Of a stretch of DNA of 64,000 nt, positions 1 through 13,100 are shown piece after piece (positions within the stretch are counted from its first letter, which is position 1; every line of letters begins with the position of its first letter). Origin of the DNA: Strigamia acuminata. Taxonomy: Eukaryota; Arthropoda; Chilopoda; Geophilomorpha; Linotaeniidae. The notes under the pieces were generated by a model. It ran no database searches. It was given only the letters and a program-made list of their open reading frames with translations, and was not told the origin of the DNA. Location: the NCBI GenBank assembly GCA_949358305.1, contig OX442318.1, positions 13,746,517-13,810,516 on the forward strand, in the 5' to 3' direction. A program made the position numbers and the translations under genes.

Positions 1-966
1 TGGCCCAAGTTTACCTTTTCCCCTTTTTTCCTCTTTTCAAGTCAGTCTTGCTTGAGCAGCCGAACGCGGAGGTGCTACTTCGTAGCCAGTGTTCAAATCC
101 AAGCTTGATTCACTTCTCGAGGCCCACTCGTGGCTTTGATTCTGCCCCGACGTTCTGAAACACGGCGTTGGGCTTTTCATCGTTCATTTCCAGTGTTAAC
201 TCACGGTTTTACACCACTCGTCGCCATTTGTTTTCCTGCTCCTTTTTGTTCATGTTTTATTGCCGTGACGCGTTTTCCGAGGCCAAACAGGATTTGTTGG
301 CCATAAGTTTGAAGTTTGTGTCTTTCATTTCGCTTGCGCGTGCGTTTAGCTTAGTTTAGCCGCCTGCCATCCGGGCTTTAGCTTTAATTAAGCATTCAGT
401 CAGGTTTAGAGTTAGGTTTTGGGTCCGTGCGGATGATAAGCACGTGGAAATTGCCCATTCTAATTAGAACTCGACGGTTTGGAGTTGTTTATGAGCCATT
501 ACGGGACGTGCATTCGTTTAGCTTCGTGTGGAAACACGATACTTTGCGGGTCACGCGTTGGGTTTTGGTTCAGACGCGACTACCGGACATTCTGTCCCCG
601 ATTTTTACAGCTCGGGGTACCCGGCATTAATTTAAATATTAGTGTATGTACAGTATCTGAGAATGTGTTAGCTACCAATTTCCTGCGCACATTCGACGCT
701 CGGCAGGTACAAAACCAGGCCTTTAGCCACTTACTGTTTCGCGGCGTCTTTCAAACGCTTCTAAAACTACCTAGACTCGCGATTCATTACAGAACTTCGT
801 CCATGTAATACGTTTTCTCCGACACCTGTCATCATACTTACCATATCATAAGGCATAGTCCGCCAAACGGAGTCACATAATGTGGATGGAATAACAACTC
901 TCGCAACTGATGCCTTATCTGTTCTAATGTCTAATGTTTTTCTGAGACATACAGTTACCCCAGAAA

Positions 967-1260
967 TAACGATTCTGTTTGTGGACTTAAGTCTGACGGT
1001 TTTGCAATTACCTTACCACAAAAAATTAACGATTCTGTTTATGGTCTCAAGTCTGACGGCTTTGCAATTACCTCAAATAACGATTCCGTTTCCACAGAGA
1101 TAACGATTCTGTTTGTGGACTTAAGTCTGACGGTTTTGCAATTACCTTACCACAAAAAATTAACGATTCTGTTTATGGTCTCAAGTCTGACGGTTTTGTA
1201 ATTACCTCAAATAACGATTCCGTTTCCACAGAGATAACGATTCTGTTTCCACAGAGATAA
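967..1260. repeat. Composite tandem repeat, about 134-bp period
   Basis: A block beginning AACGATTCTGTTTGTGGAC recurs at about 968 and 1102. Each block contains shorter repeats of AACGATTCTGTTT and GTCTGACGGTTTTGCAATTACC. It is a higher-order repeat built from roughly 45-60-bp sub-units. No coding role is evident. Confidence 0.75.
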
Positions 1261-1344
1261 TGATTCTGTTTCTGGTCTCAGCTCTAACAGACTTTGCTAA
1301 CAGTTTATTTATTCATTTTTGTACTGTATTGCTTTTAAACACAA

Positions 1345-1466
1345 TTTTATGTTTCATAACAGGAAATCTTACAGTTTTATGTTCCTTAACAGGAAATAAT
1401 ACAGTTTTATGTTTCTTAACAGGAAATATTACAGTTTTATGTTCCTTAACAGGAAATATTACAGTT
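1345..1466. repeat. 30-bp tandem array, copy 1 (about 4 units)
   Basis: Four units of a 30-bp sequence containing TTAACAGGAAATATTACAG and TTTTATGTT. The same unit makes a second array 500 bp downstream at 1967-2157. Because 30 is divisible by 3, frames stay open through it, but the resulting peptides are pure repeat. Confidence 0.9.
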
Positions 1467-1966
1467 TGTGGTGGCCGGTGGCCACCGGAGAAGTTTTTAT
1501 TTTATTATTTGCATTTTACTAATAAATATTTTATCGACCATTTATTGTATTAAAATAAAGAGAAAAAGAATTTCTATTTTATGTGTTATTATTTCTTTTA
1601 TGGTCATAAAAGGGGAAAATTATTAGTTTTATTTGCTTTTGCTGTTGCTCGGAATATGAGCCGAATTAATGGCAAAATATAGGAAAAGATTTTAAGTAAT
1701 ATTTGTTTATTAGGATTAGATCCGTTTCATTTTATTTGAGCAAAATAAAATAAGAAAAAACATTTTTTCCAAGTAGATTAGTACATTTTTTGTGAAGCTA
1801 TAAAAAATGTGAAAAGTTCACTTTTTTATGAACGTTGCCACTCGAAATCAATTCGAACTCAAGTTGTGCGACACACTCAATTGTTCAGAGAATGGGTGGC
1901 AGGAAGCATTTCCTGCCACCAAGGAAGAAAATCCACTTTTCTCCTCAGTCTAAAAATCACATTCAG

Positions 1967-2157
1967 AGTTTTATGTTTCTTAACAGGAAATATTACAGTT
2001 TTATGTTTCTTAACAGGAAATATTACAGTTTTATGTTTCTTAACAGGAAATATTACAGTTTTATGTTTCTTAACGGGAAATATTACAGTTTTATGTTTCT
2101 TAACAGGAAATATTACAGTTTTATGTTTCTTAACAGGAAATATTACAGTTTTATGTT
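1967..2157. repeat. 30-bp tandem array, copy 2 (about 6 units)
   Basis: About six nearly identical copies of the unit in the 1345-1466 array (core TTCTTAACAGGAAATATTAC). The units differ by only one or two bases, so the array looks homogenised or recently expanded. Confidence 0.92.
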
Positions 2158-2532
2158 AAAATCAATATATTAGTCATGAGGAGTCTGTCTTCCTGTCTGC
2201 GACGTCTATCTTCTTCATAACTGGTAGACTAATTTCAAATCCAAAAAGTGCAACCGTCAGCGCTCGACACCGAGATCAGAGCTGGCTGCTTTTCGGATTA
2301 ACCGTTGGAGACATGAAGGTAAAATGTATTACCTGTTTTGGTATAAGGCATTGTGCGTTTTGGTACAATTTTCAGGTCAATTAGTTAAAGCGTCGTTTAA
2401 GTTCCTTTAAGTTTTCTATTAATTTTATAGAGAGTACTAGTTGTGAGCAATGGTACTAAAAAAAATTTCACCAACTAATGGTGGGTTTAAACACTGCTGT
2501 TAAAGGCCAAAAGATGTCAACTGAAGGGCTCT

Positions 2533-2688
2533 TTACTAACAAGAAGACCACAGGAGTGTGTAATCCACAATTGTTTAAATTTTTTATTGTATTTTTATTG
2601 TATTGATATTATCTAAACAGACAGAGGTGCAATTAAATAAAGAAAGTATTGACTGTTTAGATAATAACAATACACACTCCTGTGAGAT
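2533..2688. mobile_element. Small foldback element related to the 43.4-44.4 kb palindrome
   Basis: CACAGGAGTGTGTA near the left end is matched in inverted orientation by TACACACTCCTGTG near the right end. Inner arms ATTATCTAAACAG and CTGTTTAGATAAT also pair. The left terminus, through GTGTGTAATCCACAATTGTT, closely resembles the terminus of the large palindrome at 43369-44379, which suggests one family. Confidence 0.7.
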
Positions 2689-3822
2689 CTATGGTCAATT
2701 CTCATTATCCTGTACATGATAAAAGTGGAAATGAGTTTGTCATTATTATTAAGCTAACTAAGCAAGCCTTCAAAGGTACACAGATCAACCAACAAGCCAA
2801 GTAAGAACATAGCAAACTACTGGATGTGCAGCTACACTTAAATTAACACCAATCCAATAATGACAATCATAAATTAGTGCTGGCTTCGTTCATCAGAAAA
2901 TTCTCCCAACAGCTTGTTCAATTGAATCAAGGTATTGAATACCTAATATTCCTTGATTTATTTAAGTTTAATGAGTTAGTTTTAAGATTTAACATAAAAT
3001 ATTACAAAGTGTTGTACAAGAATAGAAAGTGATATCGAAAGAAGTTGACATAACATTATAATGTAAGAAAAAAACAATGAACAATGAATATGACTAAGAT
3101 TGACGGTGGGCTGTAAATCAGCGATGCACGGGTCAAATGACAAGGTGACATAGAAATTGCAAAGGTAGAGAATAATTGTCCATACGTGGACTACAAAACC
3201 CTGCAGTCCAGCTGTTTTACGTTTGTCCACAAGGAGACATAAAGAACCATTGAGATTTAATGACATCAAAAATTGCCCAGTCTATCTTTTAATACTGTAG
3301 TCAAGGCAAGACACAGACTAGGTCAAGACTAATGTCATGGAATTTTAAGCCACCTGATGGTAGATAAACTTAAAACAATTAAACTGAAGGGAAGTTTTTT
3401 GTCCACGAGTTCTTAAGTCTAGTGTGAACAGGATTAGGGTTTGGGATGATAAACCCTATAAGTGTTTGTGTTATAATATTGGGCCAGAGTTATTGAAAAT
3501 AGTCATCTGAAATGAAAGTATGAGACAATTAAAGAAGTCTTAAGCAGTGACAGTTGCGTGTGTGAACACTGAACAGTGTTCAGTAACAATAAGTTACCGT
3601 AAAGCTTCAAATTGCGGTCCATTTATTTTTGGGATGTGCTTCATACAATTTATTTCAAGAGAGTGCTGATAACATAAAATGTCCAGAATATAACAATGAA
3701 TTTACTTTGAGTAGACATGCTAAGCTGCCATGTCTGTTGCCAAGTTTAAATTATTGTTTCCATACAGGTAATAAGTTTTCGTGGATACACAGATGCAGAG
3801 ATATCGAATGTGCAATTTAACA

Positions 3823-6800
3823 TTAATGTGTATTCATGACACCGCGAAAGCGACGAAACGGTATAAACATTATTTCCTGTATGATGTCGATGATTGTGAG
3901 AATACACAAACCCAGAAAAAGACCCAAAGTGCCTCCAACGTCACAAACAAGGCCAATGAATGTGTAATACACGTACTCATCGAATTTGACAACCATATTG
4001 CTACCAAAATAAAAATCAAGCCGTGAATCACTACTCCCATGTGGTTTGCTAACAATTAAACTTCGAGCGTAGATAGTTTTTTCGCATGGTTGATAACAAC
4101 TGCAATTAAAAAATTCCGATTGGATTATATCAACAACCTTGATCTGTGTGTCTCGAAGTTCTTTGCCGGTTTTGCATAAAGGTAAATCCAATGTGAGCAT
4201 AAATGGTAATCTGTAATTAAATTAATCATCTCAAGGTCACAAATCATAAACTACCAGGTTGTCTAATACTCATTAATGACAGACATAAAATAAAGTTTTG
4301 TGTTAACTGTTAAAAATGCATTTTGGATTAAACTGCAAGAGTGGACGGACGCAATTTAGGCATGGAAATGTCCAAACAGCGTCATCGGACGCAAGACACA
4401 CAAAAATGAGCACAGAATACAGTAGAACTTCGATTATCCGAACTAATTGGGGACATGGGTGTTCATAAAACCAAATTGTTCGTATAATCGAGCGTTAGGT
4501 TTATACACATACTGTACTGCATATGAAAATAAAAATTCATTAAGATATAGTTAGAAAGCGACCAAAAATGGATAAAGATAATCAAAAAACATGTGAAAAT
4601 CGTCAAAAAACATTGAAAAATCGATTAAAAACATGTGAAAATTGTCAAAAAACATTGAAAAATCCTTTTAAAAAACCGATAAAAATCAGTAAAAAATATA
4701 TTTAAAAAATCGCTTCAGATAAACAAAAGGTTATATAACTGGTGATCCGACAATCAAGGTTCTACTGTACTGTATTTAATGGTTTATAACCTTTATTCAG
4801 TGTCTAGGGGTCAGTATCTCATGCCTCTCCTATTGCTACCGCTGCAGCAATGCAGCGAACCTGCAAAAACAAGCGGCACACATGGTTAGTATTAAACTGT
4901 GTGCAGCGTGGTCGGTACATTCCATGAGTGTCACCATGGTGAAAAAGAGTGGAGAACTGTTAGGCCTTGACCATAGCTGTTCATGTACAACTCTGGAGTC
5001 CAAACAGGGAGTTCGGCCCTTTACACCCACACTCTTGCACCGTGTAACCCAGGGTACCTTTCCCATTGGTTATTGGGGTAATGGCAGGACATGATGTCGT
5101 AACGGTCATTGTCCCTTAACCAGAAACTCCACCGGGCGGGGTGGTGTTGACTGGGCCTTGTGTTGTTAGTAGCCGTGAATCGGGCACAAAGAAAATCATA
5201 TTTTGATGCTATCAAAACAATGCATTTTTACAATTCAATATCTGTAACAAACCTGCAAGTAAGATTTTTGGATAAAAACTGTTCAATGCACTGTCTTCGA
5301 CATTGATTATAGTCTTTAATGGATGTGCAAATATCCTTTGTAGTATTAACTTGGCGAAACTGAACAAAACCATCATTATTGTCAAAACATGACCCAAGTA
5401 AAATAAGTTAAGGAAATGTGAAAAAATTCACCTCTTGATGGGATAATTCATACATCAGATACTCCTTAGTAGAAACTGTTTGCATGTTTCTCGAGTTGTA
5501 AACCATGTCTTCCTCGTTGCCACCATACATAAACTAAGTAGAGAAATGAGTATAGCACAAGGTGTCCTTCCAATGCTTAATTTAAACCCATTATGAGCGT
5601 TTCTAAATTGTTAACTGATAAACAAGCCTTTCAACGAGTTTTGTTGTACAAACGGCTGACTATTGTACAATACACGTTTAGACCGGTTTAAATGAGATAC
5701 GGAGAAAAATTACTTTTTGAATTCAGCTAATTGAAGGAAGGAAGAACAAGTGTGAAAATACGAGTACACTCTTGTTCGACTCAAAAATATTGACATTTGA
5801 GCGATTATGTGCTCCCCATTAGTTTGCGCGTTTCTGGTTTAGCGCACATCTTGTGCGATTCTGTGATGAACGATCCAGTATTGTATTTCATCAACCCTAA
5901 GATTTAATAAATGCGTTGATATGTTGATGTTTACCTTAAGTCGTCTCATTACATCAGATCGTGTATCAGTTCTTTTGTCTCGTTTATAGTGACGGTACGT
6001 TTCTGTAACACGCATTCGAAAACAGTTGTTTGCTTGTACAAATGAGCTACTTTAGTTTGTCATTAGATTTGTCCTTTATTTTAACTTTGTTTCGAAAGGA
6101 CCAAATATGCTCCTGTATGTTTTTCCCGTTCTATGATTTGTTCTGTACAAGTGCCCTAACTAACTTTGAAATAAAGTTTCTGGCGGCTATGTTGGCTAGA
6201 TACATGCCAAAGCTGAAAACCAACTTTTTCACTTCTTTCCATCACAATAATGCACGTAAATAAAGTCAACAAAAAAGGTCCTCAGTCCCATTGGTCGAGC
6301 CATTTTACTGGTGTAGTGATCCAAAAATATAGACCCAAACACCAGAATTGCATTACAATGTACAGACATTGTAATCGATTGCCTAGGTATTGGCCAAACA
6401 AAGCAACCAATAAACAGAACAAACATAAGTTTTACATTTAGATGTGCATAAAACCTTATTTTACAAATGGAAATAACAATTTTTAATTAAAAAAAAACAA
6501 AATTATACTAACTTAAATGGTCATAACAATCACAAAAATAATTAAAAATCAAAACTACTTCTCCTAGTGGTAGTACTAGTATACAGTCTGGAGTTAATAG
6601 TAATGAGGCTCGACCATTGGTCCCTTTTTGAGGGCTCTTTTTGAGTCGAACTAGAGTATAGTTCCTCGTTTTAATTTACCATTGCTGTAAACGAAGATTT
6701 GAAATGTGGAACCTTTGTAATCGTTACTCTAAATCGAGAATTAATACTAACAGGTTGTTTTCCAGCTAAACAGAAACAATAATAATCACATTATTTGGGC

Positions 6801-8016
6801 CAACTAAGTTATTCAATTCATTTTAGCATTTCCTACTCACGGAGAACAAAAGTTGCACAATTTCCAAATTCGGTTAACACTTCTGATGAATTCGTTGCTT
6901 CAATTCGGATATACGGCTGGAATTTGAGTAAAAAAAAAATTAATATTTGGCTTAAAAATACTAGCTCAACACCAAAAGCGATCGCCCAACTATGACTATA
7001 TAGCTTACATATGTCAACTGGAAGGCACGGCGACGAAAAATTTGTTGACAGAACGTCTCGTCGACGAAACGTTTGTCGACTAAACGTCACGTCGACGAAA
7101 CGTGCTAATCCTATGGGTCGACTAAGCGACCCAACATTTGCCTGGTCGACAAGCCGTTTGTCGACTATGCCAAACAAACGTTCATAAAAGCTGACCTAAA
7201 CTGTTTTCAGTCTCAGTGGGTGTGGGTGTGTGAACAATATTTACACAAGTTAAACATAAATGCACCTACCGACTGTAGATGCATTCTAGCATTCATGTTT
7301 AACTTGGATGGTTTTACTATTTGTCAATGCAAAACGTGAAGGTAGCGTAGGCGAATGTTTTTGATTTTGCGCTTATACTAAACACTAATAAAATATGAAC
7401 ATTTGTGACTGGTAACGTTCTCAAAAAGCATAATTCTGATCAAAAAAAAAAATACCAGTACAAAATTCCGCCCCTAAACCATTTCATATACCGGAACAGA
7501 TACAAATCGAATTTGCTGTGCCAGTAACAAGTTTTCCAAGCTCAATTTCCTCCATACTGACAACTGATCATCATTGTTTTTCAGTTGCAAATCAAGCATT
7601 TCTTGATACGACATCTTGTAATATTTGCCCGAATGATTTCTTCGTCTTCGCTCTTCCTCCGGCATCTCAAACAAAGGCGCGTAGTTTTCAAATCGTGGAC
7701 AAAACGTGAAAGCTGGAAAAGTAACCACGTCTGTTAAAACGGTGGTGACTTTAGAATTGGTTGGCTGAGAGTCGTATAATAGGTATCGATCCACAGAATA
7801 ATACACGCACACACACGTGCTCAAAATGAAAATAATGATCCAAACCGATTTCGAATAGCAGTTGCCGGATTTCATTACGTGTTGCATTCCAGGTACCATT
7901 TCCAAAGAAGCAAATTTGGATTGTTTACATTTTCGCAGAACTAAATCCTTTTCTGTAAATTGATCATTTATATTAACAGTGTTCTTTATGTCATTTTCAA
8001 TGGAAGTGGATATCAT
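3823..8016 (-). CDS. DEG/ENaC-family sodium channel subunit, gene 1 (six coding exons)
   Basis: Coding exons on the complement are 7492-8016, 6841-6916, 6680-6765, 5432-5533, 5253-5359 and 3823-4210. They join in frame to about 427 residues, shorter than the usual 500 or more. The product should be a two-pass plasma-membrane cation channel subunit. TM1 reads VWIIIFILSTCVCVYYS and is followed by the family signature FPAFTFC. Then come SEVLTEFGNC, a Cys-rich segment with YNQCRRQC and CSCYQPC, and TM2 with GLFLGLCILTIID. Three positions depart from the family: the N-terminal His-Gly gating motif is Pro-Gly (MVPGMQHV), the selectivity filter GxS is G-L-C, and the Glu after TM2 is Asp. The start is the first ATG, at 8016. 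No frame is broken. A paralogue with matching exon structure lies immediately upstream. The family call is firm; ligand and sub-family are unknown. Confidence 0.9.
6280..6622. mobile_element. Non-autonomous inverted-repeat element in intron 3 of DEG/ENaC gene 1
   Basis: CCATTGGTCGAGCC near the left end pairs with GGCTCGACCATTGG near the right end. Interior pieces (CCAATAAACAGAACAAAC, and AAAACTAC followed by TCCT and GTGGTAGTA) resemble the element at 62620-63027, so the two are diverged copies of one family. Confidence 0.65.
7025..7172. repeat. GTCGAC-rich degenerate repeat in intron 1 of DEG/ENaC gene 1
   Basis: A short unit close to GTCGACGAAACGT recurs with variation, giving GTCGAC at least six times in about 150 bp of otherwise AT-rich sequence. 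It has no gene content. Confidence 0.7.
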
Positions 8017-8189
8017 CAATTACTGACTCTTTCTGCACTTGCATTTGTATTATTATACAATAGTACATTGATGTCATCCAACATTCGTGGGCGGATTGAG
8101 CCAAAGAAGGAATATCGGCTGGCAAATTTTGTATAAATCAGCCCATTTAGAAAATTTCGAAGGCAGTTTGTCTACGATACTACTGCCAA

Positions 8190-8580
8190 TGCAAAAGCGC
8201 CCAGGTTTTTGCTGCCAAAGCAAAACTGCCAAGATTTTTCACCGCCAAGGTTTTTACTGCTAATGCAAAACGGCCAATAGGTGCGTTCAAAGTTTTTGTG
8301 GTTTTTGGTGATGGTTTTTGGCTGTTTTTGTGTCTATTCCGTTTACAGAAACGATAAAAACGATAAAAACCGATAGTTTGTAAAACTACCAAGGTTTTCA
8401 CTGCCAATGCAAAACCACTAAGATAATTACCGCCAAACCATTATCGCCAAATAAACGCGAATCAAAAAACCTCCAAACCATTATCGCCAATTTTTTACAG
8501 CAAAGCCAAAACCCAACGCCCAAATTCGGCAATCGGTCTGCCCAGGCTTGCTCGATCGCCAATATGGCAATATGGGTCAA
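8190..8580. repeat. Degenerate repeat cluster with a TAGGTGC terminus
   Basis: Variants of GTTTTTACTGCCAATGCAAAA and CCAAACCATTATCGCCAA recur on both sides of an insertion that starts TAGGTGCGTTCAAAG at 8278. The inserted part (GGTTTTTGGCTGTTTTTG, then an ACGATAAAAAC repeat) matches, in inverse orientation, the interior of the element at 40524-40998. No right-hand terminus is visible, so the insertion appears truncated. Confidence 0.6.
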
Positions 8581-8867
8581 TCCGCCCCTCGTTACTCATT
8601 CTGTTCCATACTTTTTGCCAAAGTAATGGCACGATGAACATGTCTTGAGTTTTGGGTGTCATAATAAGCCAAATGACGAATCATTTTTTCTTAAAAGATA
8701 AGCTACAAATTAACAATTTGGTAATAAGTAGCCCTTGCGTTGCGATTCAAGACGGACCACATACTTACGCAGGTTTTCAACGCTTGCTTTCTTAACTGTT
8801 TGTAAAAATGATAAAATATTCACTCGTTTATAGTGCTTAAGTTATTACTGTCACCAGAATAGACGCG

Positions 8868-9110
8868 TGAATTTTAATGTGCCATAAACAACTTCCTTCA
8901 TTTCAAGGAAACAATGAAAATTCAATAGCGGTATTTAGAAACTAAGAGTACCGGTATGCCATAAAACAAGTTAATGGTGCGTTAACAGCTCAACACCTAT
9001 CTACAGACAAAATAGACGTGTACGCTATTAACATTAACGGATTAATCTATAGCTGTTTTTCATAATAAAGACAGCAATTTGGCAAAAACTGCATAATATT
9101 TGGACACACA
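8868..9110. repeat. Direct duplication, copy 1
   Basis: GAATTTTAATGTGCCATAA through ATTAATCTATAGCTG to GCAAAAACTGCA is repeated in the same order at about 9486-9722 with small indels. The two copies are diverged, so this is an old local duplication or two insertions of one repeat. Confidence 0.8.
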
Positions 9111-9485
9111 AGATGTTTTTAAAACTAAAAATATAGCAAATAATTCTTTCAACATTAAAAACTATAAAAGAAATGTGATACGAATCTTAAACAAAATTTA
9201 CTATAAATCTAACACTTAAAAATATGTTTAACCCTAAGGGGTATATATTGACTATGTGACTATGATGACTATTTATTTAGAGATGTTTGATTAACGACAT
9301 AAAGCGATACGTCGCAACTTGCAATAACGTATCGGATAGCGGCCAAGTATTCGCAAGACGTTCGGTAAATCGCATATATCGCAAACGACAGCTACTGAAT
9401 ACTTTAGCTGCGATATTACACCAAAAAATAATCGCATTGCGATATACCGCAAATTCGCACAGGCCTACTTTTTGCCAATGAGTTT

Positions 9486-9722
9486 TGGGAATTTTAATGT
9501 GCCATAAACAACTTCCTTTATTTCAGGAAAACGATAAAAATTCAATATTCAAAAACAGCTATTAAATTTGGAAACTAACAGTGTGTCATAAAACAAGTTA
9601 ATGGTGCGTCAACACCTATCGATACAACAATAAAGTAATAACTTTTAACAATAATGAATTAATCTATAGCTACTTTTCATAATAAAATTTAGCAATTTAG
9701 CAAAAACTGCACGATATTGGTG
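9486..9722. repeat. Direct duplication, copy 2
   Basis: Diverged second copy of 8868-9110. It shares TGCCATAAACAACTTCCTT, ATAAAACAAGTTAATGGTGC and AATTAATCTATAGCT in the same order. Confidence 0.8.
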
Positions 9723-10188
9723 GTTGCAAGATGTTTTAAAAAATAAAAATGTAGCTAACAATGCAGTTAGACACATGTATCATATTATGCCATGTTCACA
9801 CTTGAACCACTTTTCTACATCGCCCACTTTTAGAAAGTCTTGTGTTCACACTTGTTCCAGTTTTCTACAACTCAGAACAAAATGGCAACACTTCTACAAC
9901 TTTACATCACAACTCTAAGTCCCGCCCCCATTCTGTCATGTGACTGATGGTAGGAAAATCCAAAATATAAAATGGATGCCAATTCAATTTTTCACACTAC
10001 TTTCGGCATCAAAATAAAGCACTTTCAAAAGCATATAAAAATTGATAAAATACATCAAACAAACCATATTTTCACAAAATTAAACACTAACTCCTAGAAT
10101 TCGCATGCCAACAATGATGTAAATAAACAAATACAAGAAGAAATTTGGAAAATACAAATAAGTTACATACACTGTATGTAATGTGTGA

Positions 10189-13100
10189 TTATTGCCGATT
10201 TATAATACGGTGAAAACGCCGAAACGAAATAAAGATTATTTCCTGCGTGATGTCAATGATTGTAAGAATACACAGACCAAGAAAGAGACCCAAATTTCCT
10301 CCAACATCACAAACAAGCCCAATGAATGTGTAATACACATACTCGTCGAATTTGACAACCATATTGTTCCCAAAATAAAAATCAAACAATGAAGAATTAG
10401 CATAATATTCTCTGCTGATAATTAAATTTCGGCTGTAGATGGTCTTTTTGCACGGTTGGTAACACTTGCACTGGATGTATTTCGTTTGGATCGATTGAAT
10501 CACCTTGATTTGCGTTTCTCTCAGATCTTTGCCAGTTTTGCATAAAGGTAAAAGCCGTGTACTCATAAACGGTAATCTGCAATTAAATTTATGTTCTGAA
10601 AACTCAAATTGCCATATATCATTAAGGGGTTTCATTAAATGAGCGATTAGTTGATTACTTTGATTACTTTGATTAGTCGATCAATTGATGTGTCATGTGA
10701 CTGGATTCAACCAATCCCGAGAATAATCATTTCATCAAATAAGCTACTAAGCAACTAATCAAGTAAACACCCCAAACCATGATTTTCTGCTGACTTGGGC
10801 CGATTATACTAGTAAGTGCTTTCTCAACTGAAACCAACATGGCGGCGCCAGACTACACAAGGTCATAATACAACAAAGTCTGCTCAGTTTAGGTTAAACT
10901 GAACACATGAAACAATTTAGGCAGTTGCAATTATTATTTGTAGGAACTTTTTTTAAACAATTGCTATGTATTTAAACTCTATTCCAAAAAATAATTGAAA
11001 TACTCCCATTGGTTGGTTGGTGCTCTAGTTCAGTTGTGTATTGAATATGATGCTGTTTTCAGATTCCAGTAGACTTGTGCGAAGATTTTCAATGCATTTA
11101 TACTGGTGTTATGAATCTCCCAACCAATGGGAGTATTTCAATTACTTTTTGGAATAGAGTTTAGGTTACAATTTAAACAATTCCGCCCATCTGAGCAATA
11201 ATCACATAATCAGATTTTTGTTGGGTCTTCAATAATTGAGTGATTATGATTATTGCAATAATCTACTAATCACAATAATTGCTCATTTAATGAAACCCCT
11301 TATTATATCATTTATATTATTCACCTGCAAGTTAGTTTTTTCGAAAAAAAGTTTTCAATGCACCGTCTTCGACACTGATTCCTCTCTTTGATAGATGTGC
11401 AAATATCCTTCGTCGTGTTAACTTGGTTAAACTGAGTAAAACAAACATTGTCATTAGTAGACCCCAAGCTAAGCTTACGCGATTGTGAGTTAGGAACGAA
11501 ACGAAGATAACGATTACCAAGATTCAATTGAAATATAAATTTACCTCTTGAAGAGATAATTCGTACATTAAATATTCGTTAGGTAAAACTGCTTGTATGC
11601 TTTTAGAGGCGTAAACCATGTCTTCTTCGCTGTGGTGATAGAGATACTAAATAAAAATAAGTTCTCGTATAAACAACTATTATATGCAAGAGACATGTTC
11701 TGTGTGATTTCTGTGTGACATGGTTTACTCCGGTCACGAGAGTGACTGGTTGCGTTTTAGCAATAAAGAGATGAAGAGCAATACGACGATCGCTGTGGCA
11801 ATAACTGTGCGAGGTCACCCTCAAGTCTGAAGGGACTTGAAGCAACTCGTTGGGAGTGGCAATATGTGTCTGACCACATTGTCAGCGGCTGGTCTGGGTT
11901 GGGTTGATTTTCAGCAACCCAACAACCTAGGTGATAACACGGTGAAAACACAACCCCTAAACAACCACGGCAATAAAGACTATTAATCCCAAACTGTGTG
12001 TTCTTTGTGTTTGTATTTACATTGTTAATGGTGTCCAAACACCCCATAGTCCTCCCCTGGCCATGAGGCGACCGACCATCACTCACAACAGAAGTCAAAA
12101 GAACAAATAAAATTTACAGAGTGGCATACAGTAGTAGTTACTACGCCACAAAGTAAAACTACATCCCAGCAGGAGTGGCGCTAAGAGTTGTTGTTGTTGT
12201 TTGTTGGTGTTTTTGATATCAGTATTGGTCTGTGGTGAAAGAAGTAAGAAATGTGTGTGTGCGCATTGGGTCATGTTGTTGATACATTGTTGATTCTCGG
12301 GGTTGTTTCAGCGCCATCTCTTGATGTGAAATGTTTCACATCGTGGCATTATGAGGTTTGCCAACAATTGGAGGTAGCAGCAGTCGCTATTTCCGTTGCT
12401 GGCGCTGAGTAACATTTCCGCCAAAAAAGACGTAGTTGTACGTCAAAAAGTTAGAATGACAAGTGTGAACCTAGTTTCTAGTTTAAATTTACCATTGCTG
12501 GAAATTTTAAATCCAAACATGGATGTCTATCCATTTCAATCTTCACTCTAAATCGAGAATTAATGCTGACAAGTTGTCTTCCAGCTAATAATAGTAATAA
12601 TAGGAACAAATTAAACCAGTCAACTCAACTATTATCAATTTATTTTAATATCTCTGCTACTTACGAATATCATAAGTTGCACAGTTTCCAAGTTCGGTTA
12701 ACACTTCTGATGAATTTCTTGCTTTTTGTCTGGTATGCGGCTAAAATTTGAGTAATAAAATAAATCTCATGCAAAAAAAAATTATTAGTACATCAACATA
12801 AAAGACATTGCTGACGAACTTCAGTAGGCAATCTAAAGAATCTTTAAAGCGATCAAAATTGTAATATTAATGGAATAAATGAATGCGTGACTAGTAGGCC
12901 TAAATGTAGGTTAACAAGTGTATTATTTCCAGTGTTGTATCGAACGCGAACTAAGTTTGTTAGTTCGCGAACTAAAATCGCGAACTAAAATCGCGAAGTT
13001 TTTCAAGTGAACTCAAAAAACGAACTTAAGTTCACTTTTAAGAGTGAACTTGAACAAAGTTCGGGTTCACCATGTTTGATGATGAAAACGTCGCAAAAAC

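Larger units (their letters stand above)
1..3822. other. Intergenic region downstream of DEG/ENaC gene 1
   Basis: No gene is recognisable here. Short open frames in both strands show no family motifs and several run through tandem repeats. The stretch holds a composite repeat near 967-1260, two 30-bp arrays near 1345 and 1967, and a foldback element near 2533. A minus-strand AATAAA signal (complement of 3622-3627) is a candidate poly(A) signal for the DEG/ENaC gene that stops at 3823. Confidence 0.6.
8017..10188. other. Spacer between the two DEG/ENaC genes
   Basis: No gene was found. It contains degenerate repeats rich in CCAAGGTTTTTACTGCCAA and CCATTATCGCCAA (about 8190-8580), a single terminus of the TAGGTGC family at 8278, a roughly 240-bp direct duplication, and a CpG-containing stretch at about 9285-9470 built from short variants of CGATAT, CGCAA and ATCGCA. 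The promoter of gene 1 should lie in its right-hand part on the minus strand upstream of 8016, but I see no clear core element. Confidence 0.5.

Noticed and set aside
1345-2157. CRISPR-like repeat array
   Set aside because: Units are contiguous with no spacers, and the genome is eukaryotic.
1809-2173. Open frames of over 110 codons repeating NRKYYSFMFL or FLTGNITVLC
   Set aside because: They are translations of the 30-bp array; a unit length divisible by 3 keeps frames open without any coding function.
3823-5533. DEG/ENaC gene 1 as a pseudogene because its short 5360-5431 segment contains a stop
   Set aside because: The stop lies in a short intron (GTGAAT to TTGTTCAG) whose position and phase are the same in gene 2.
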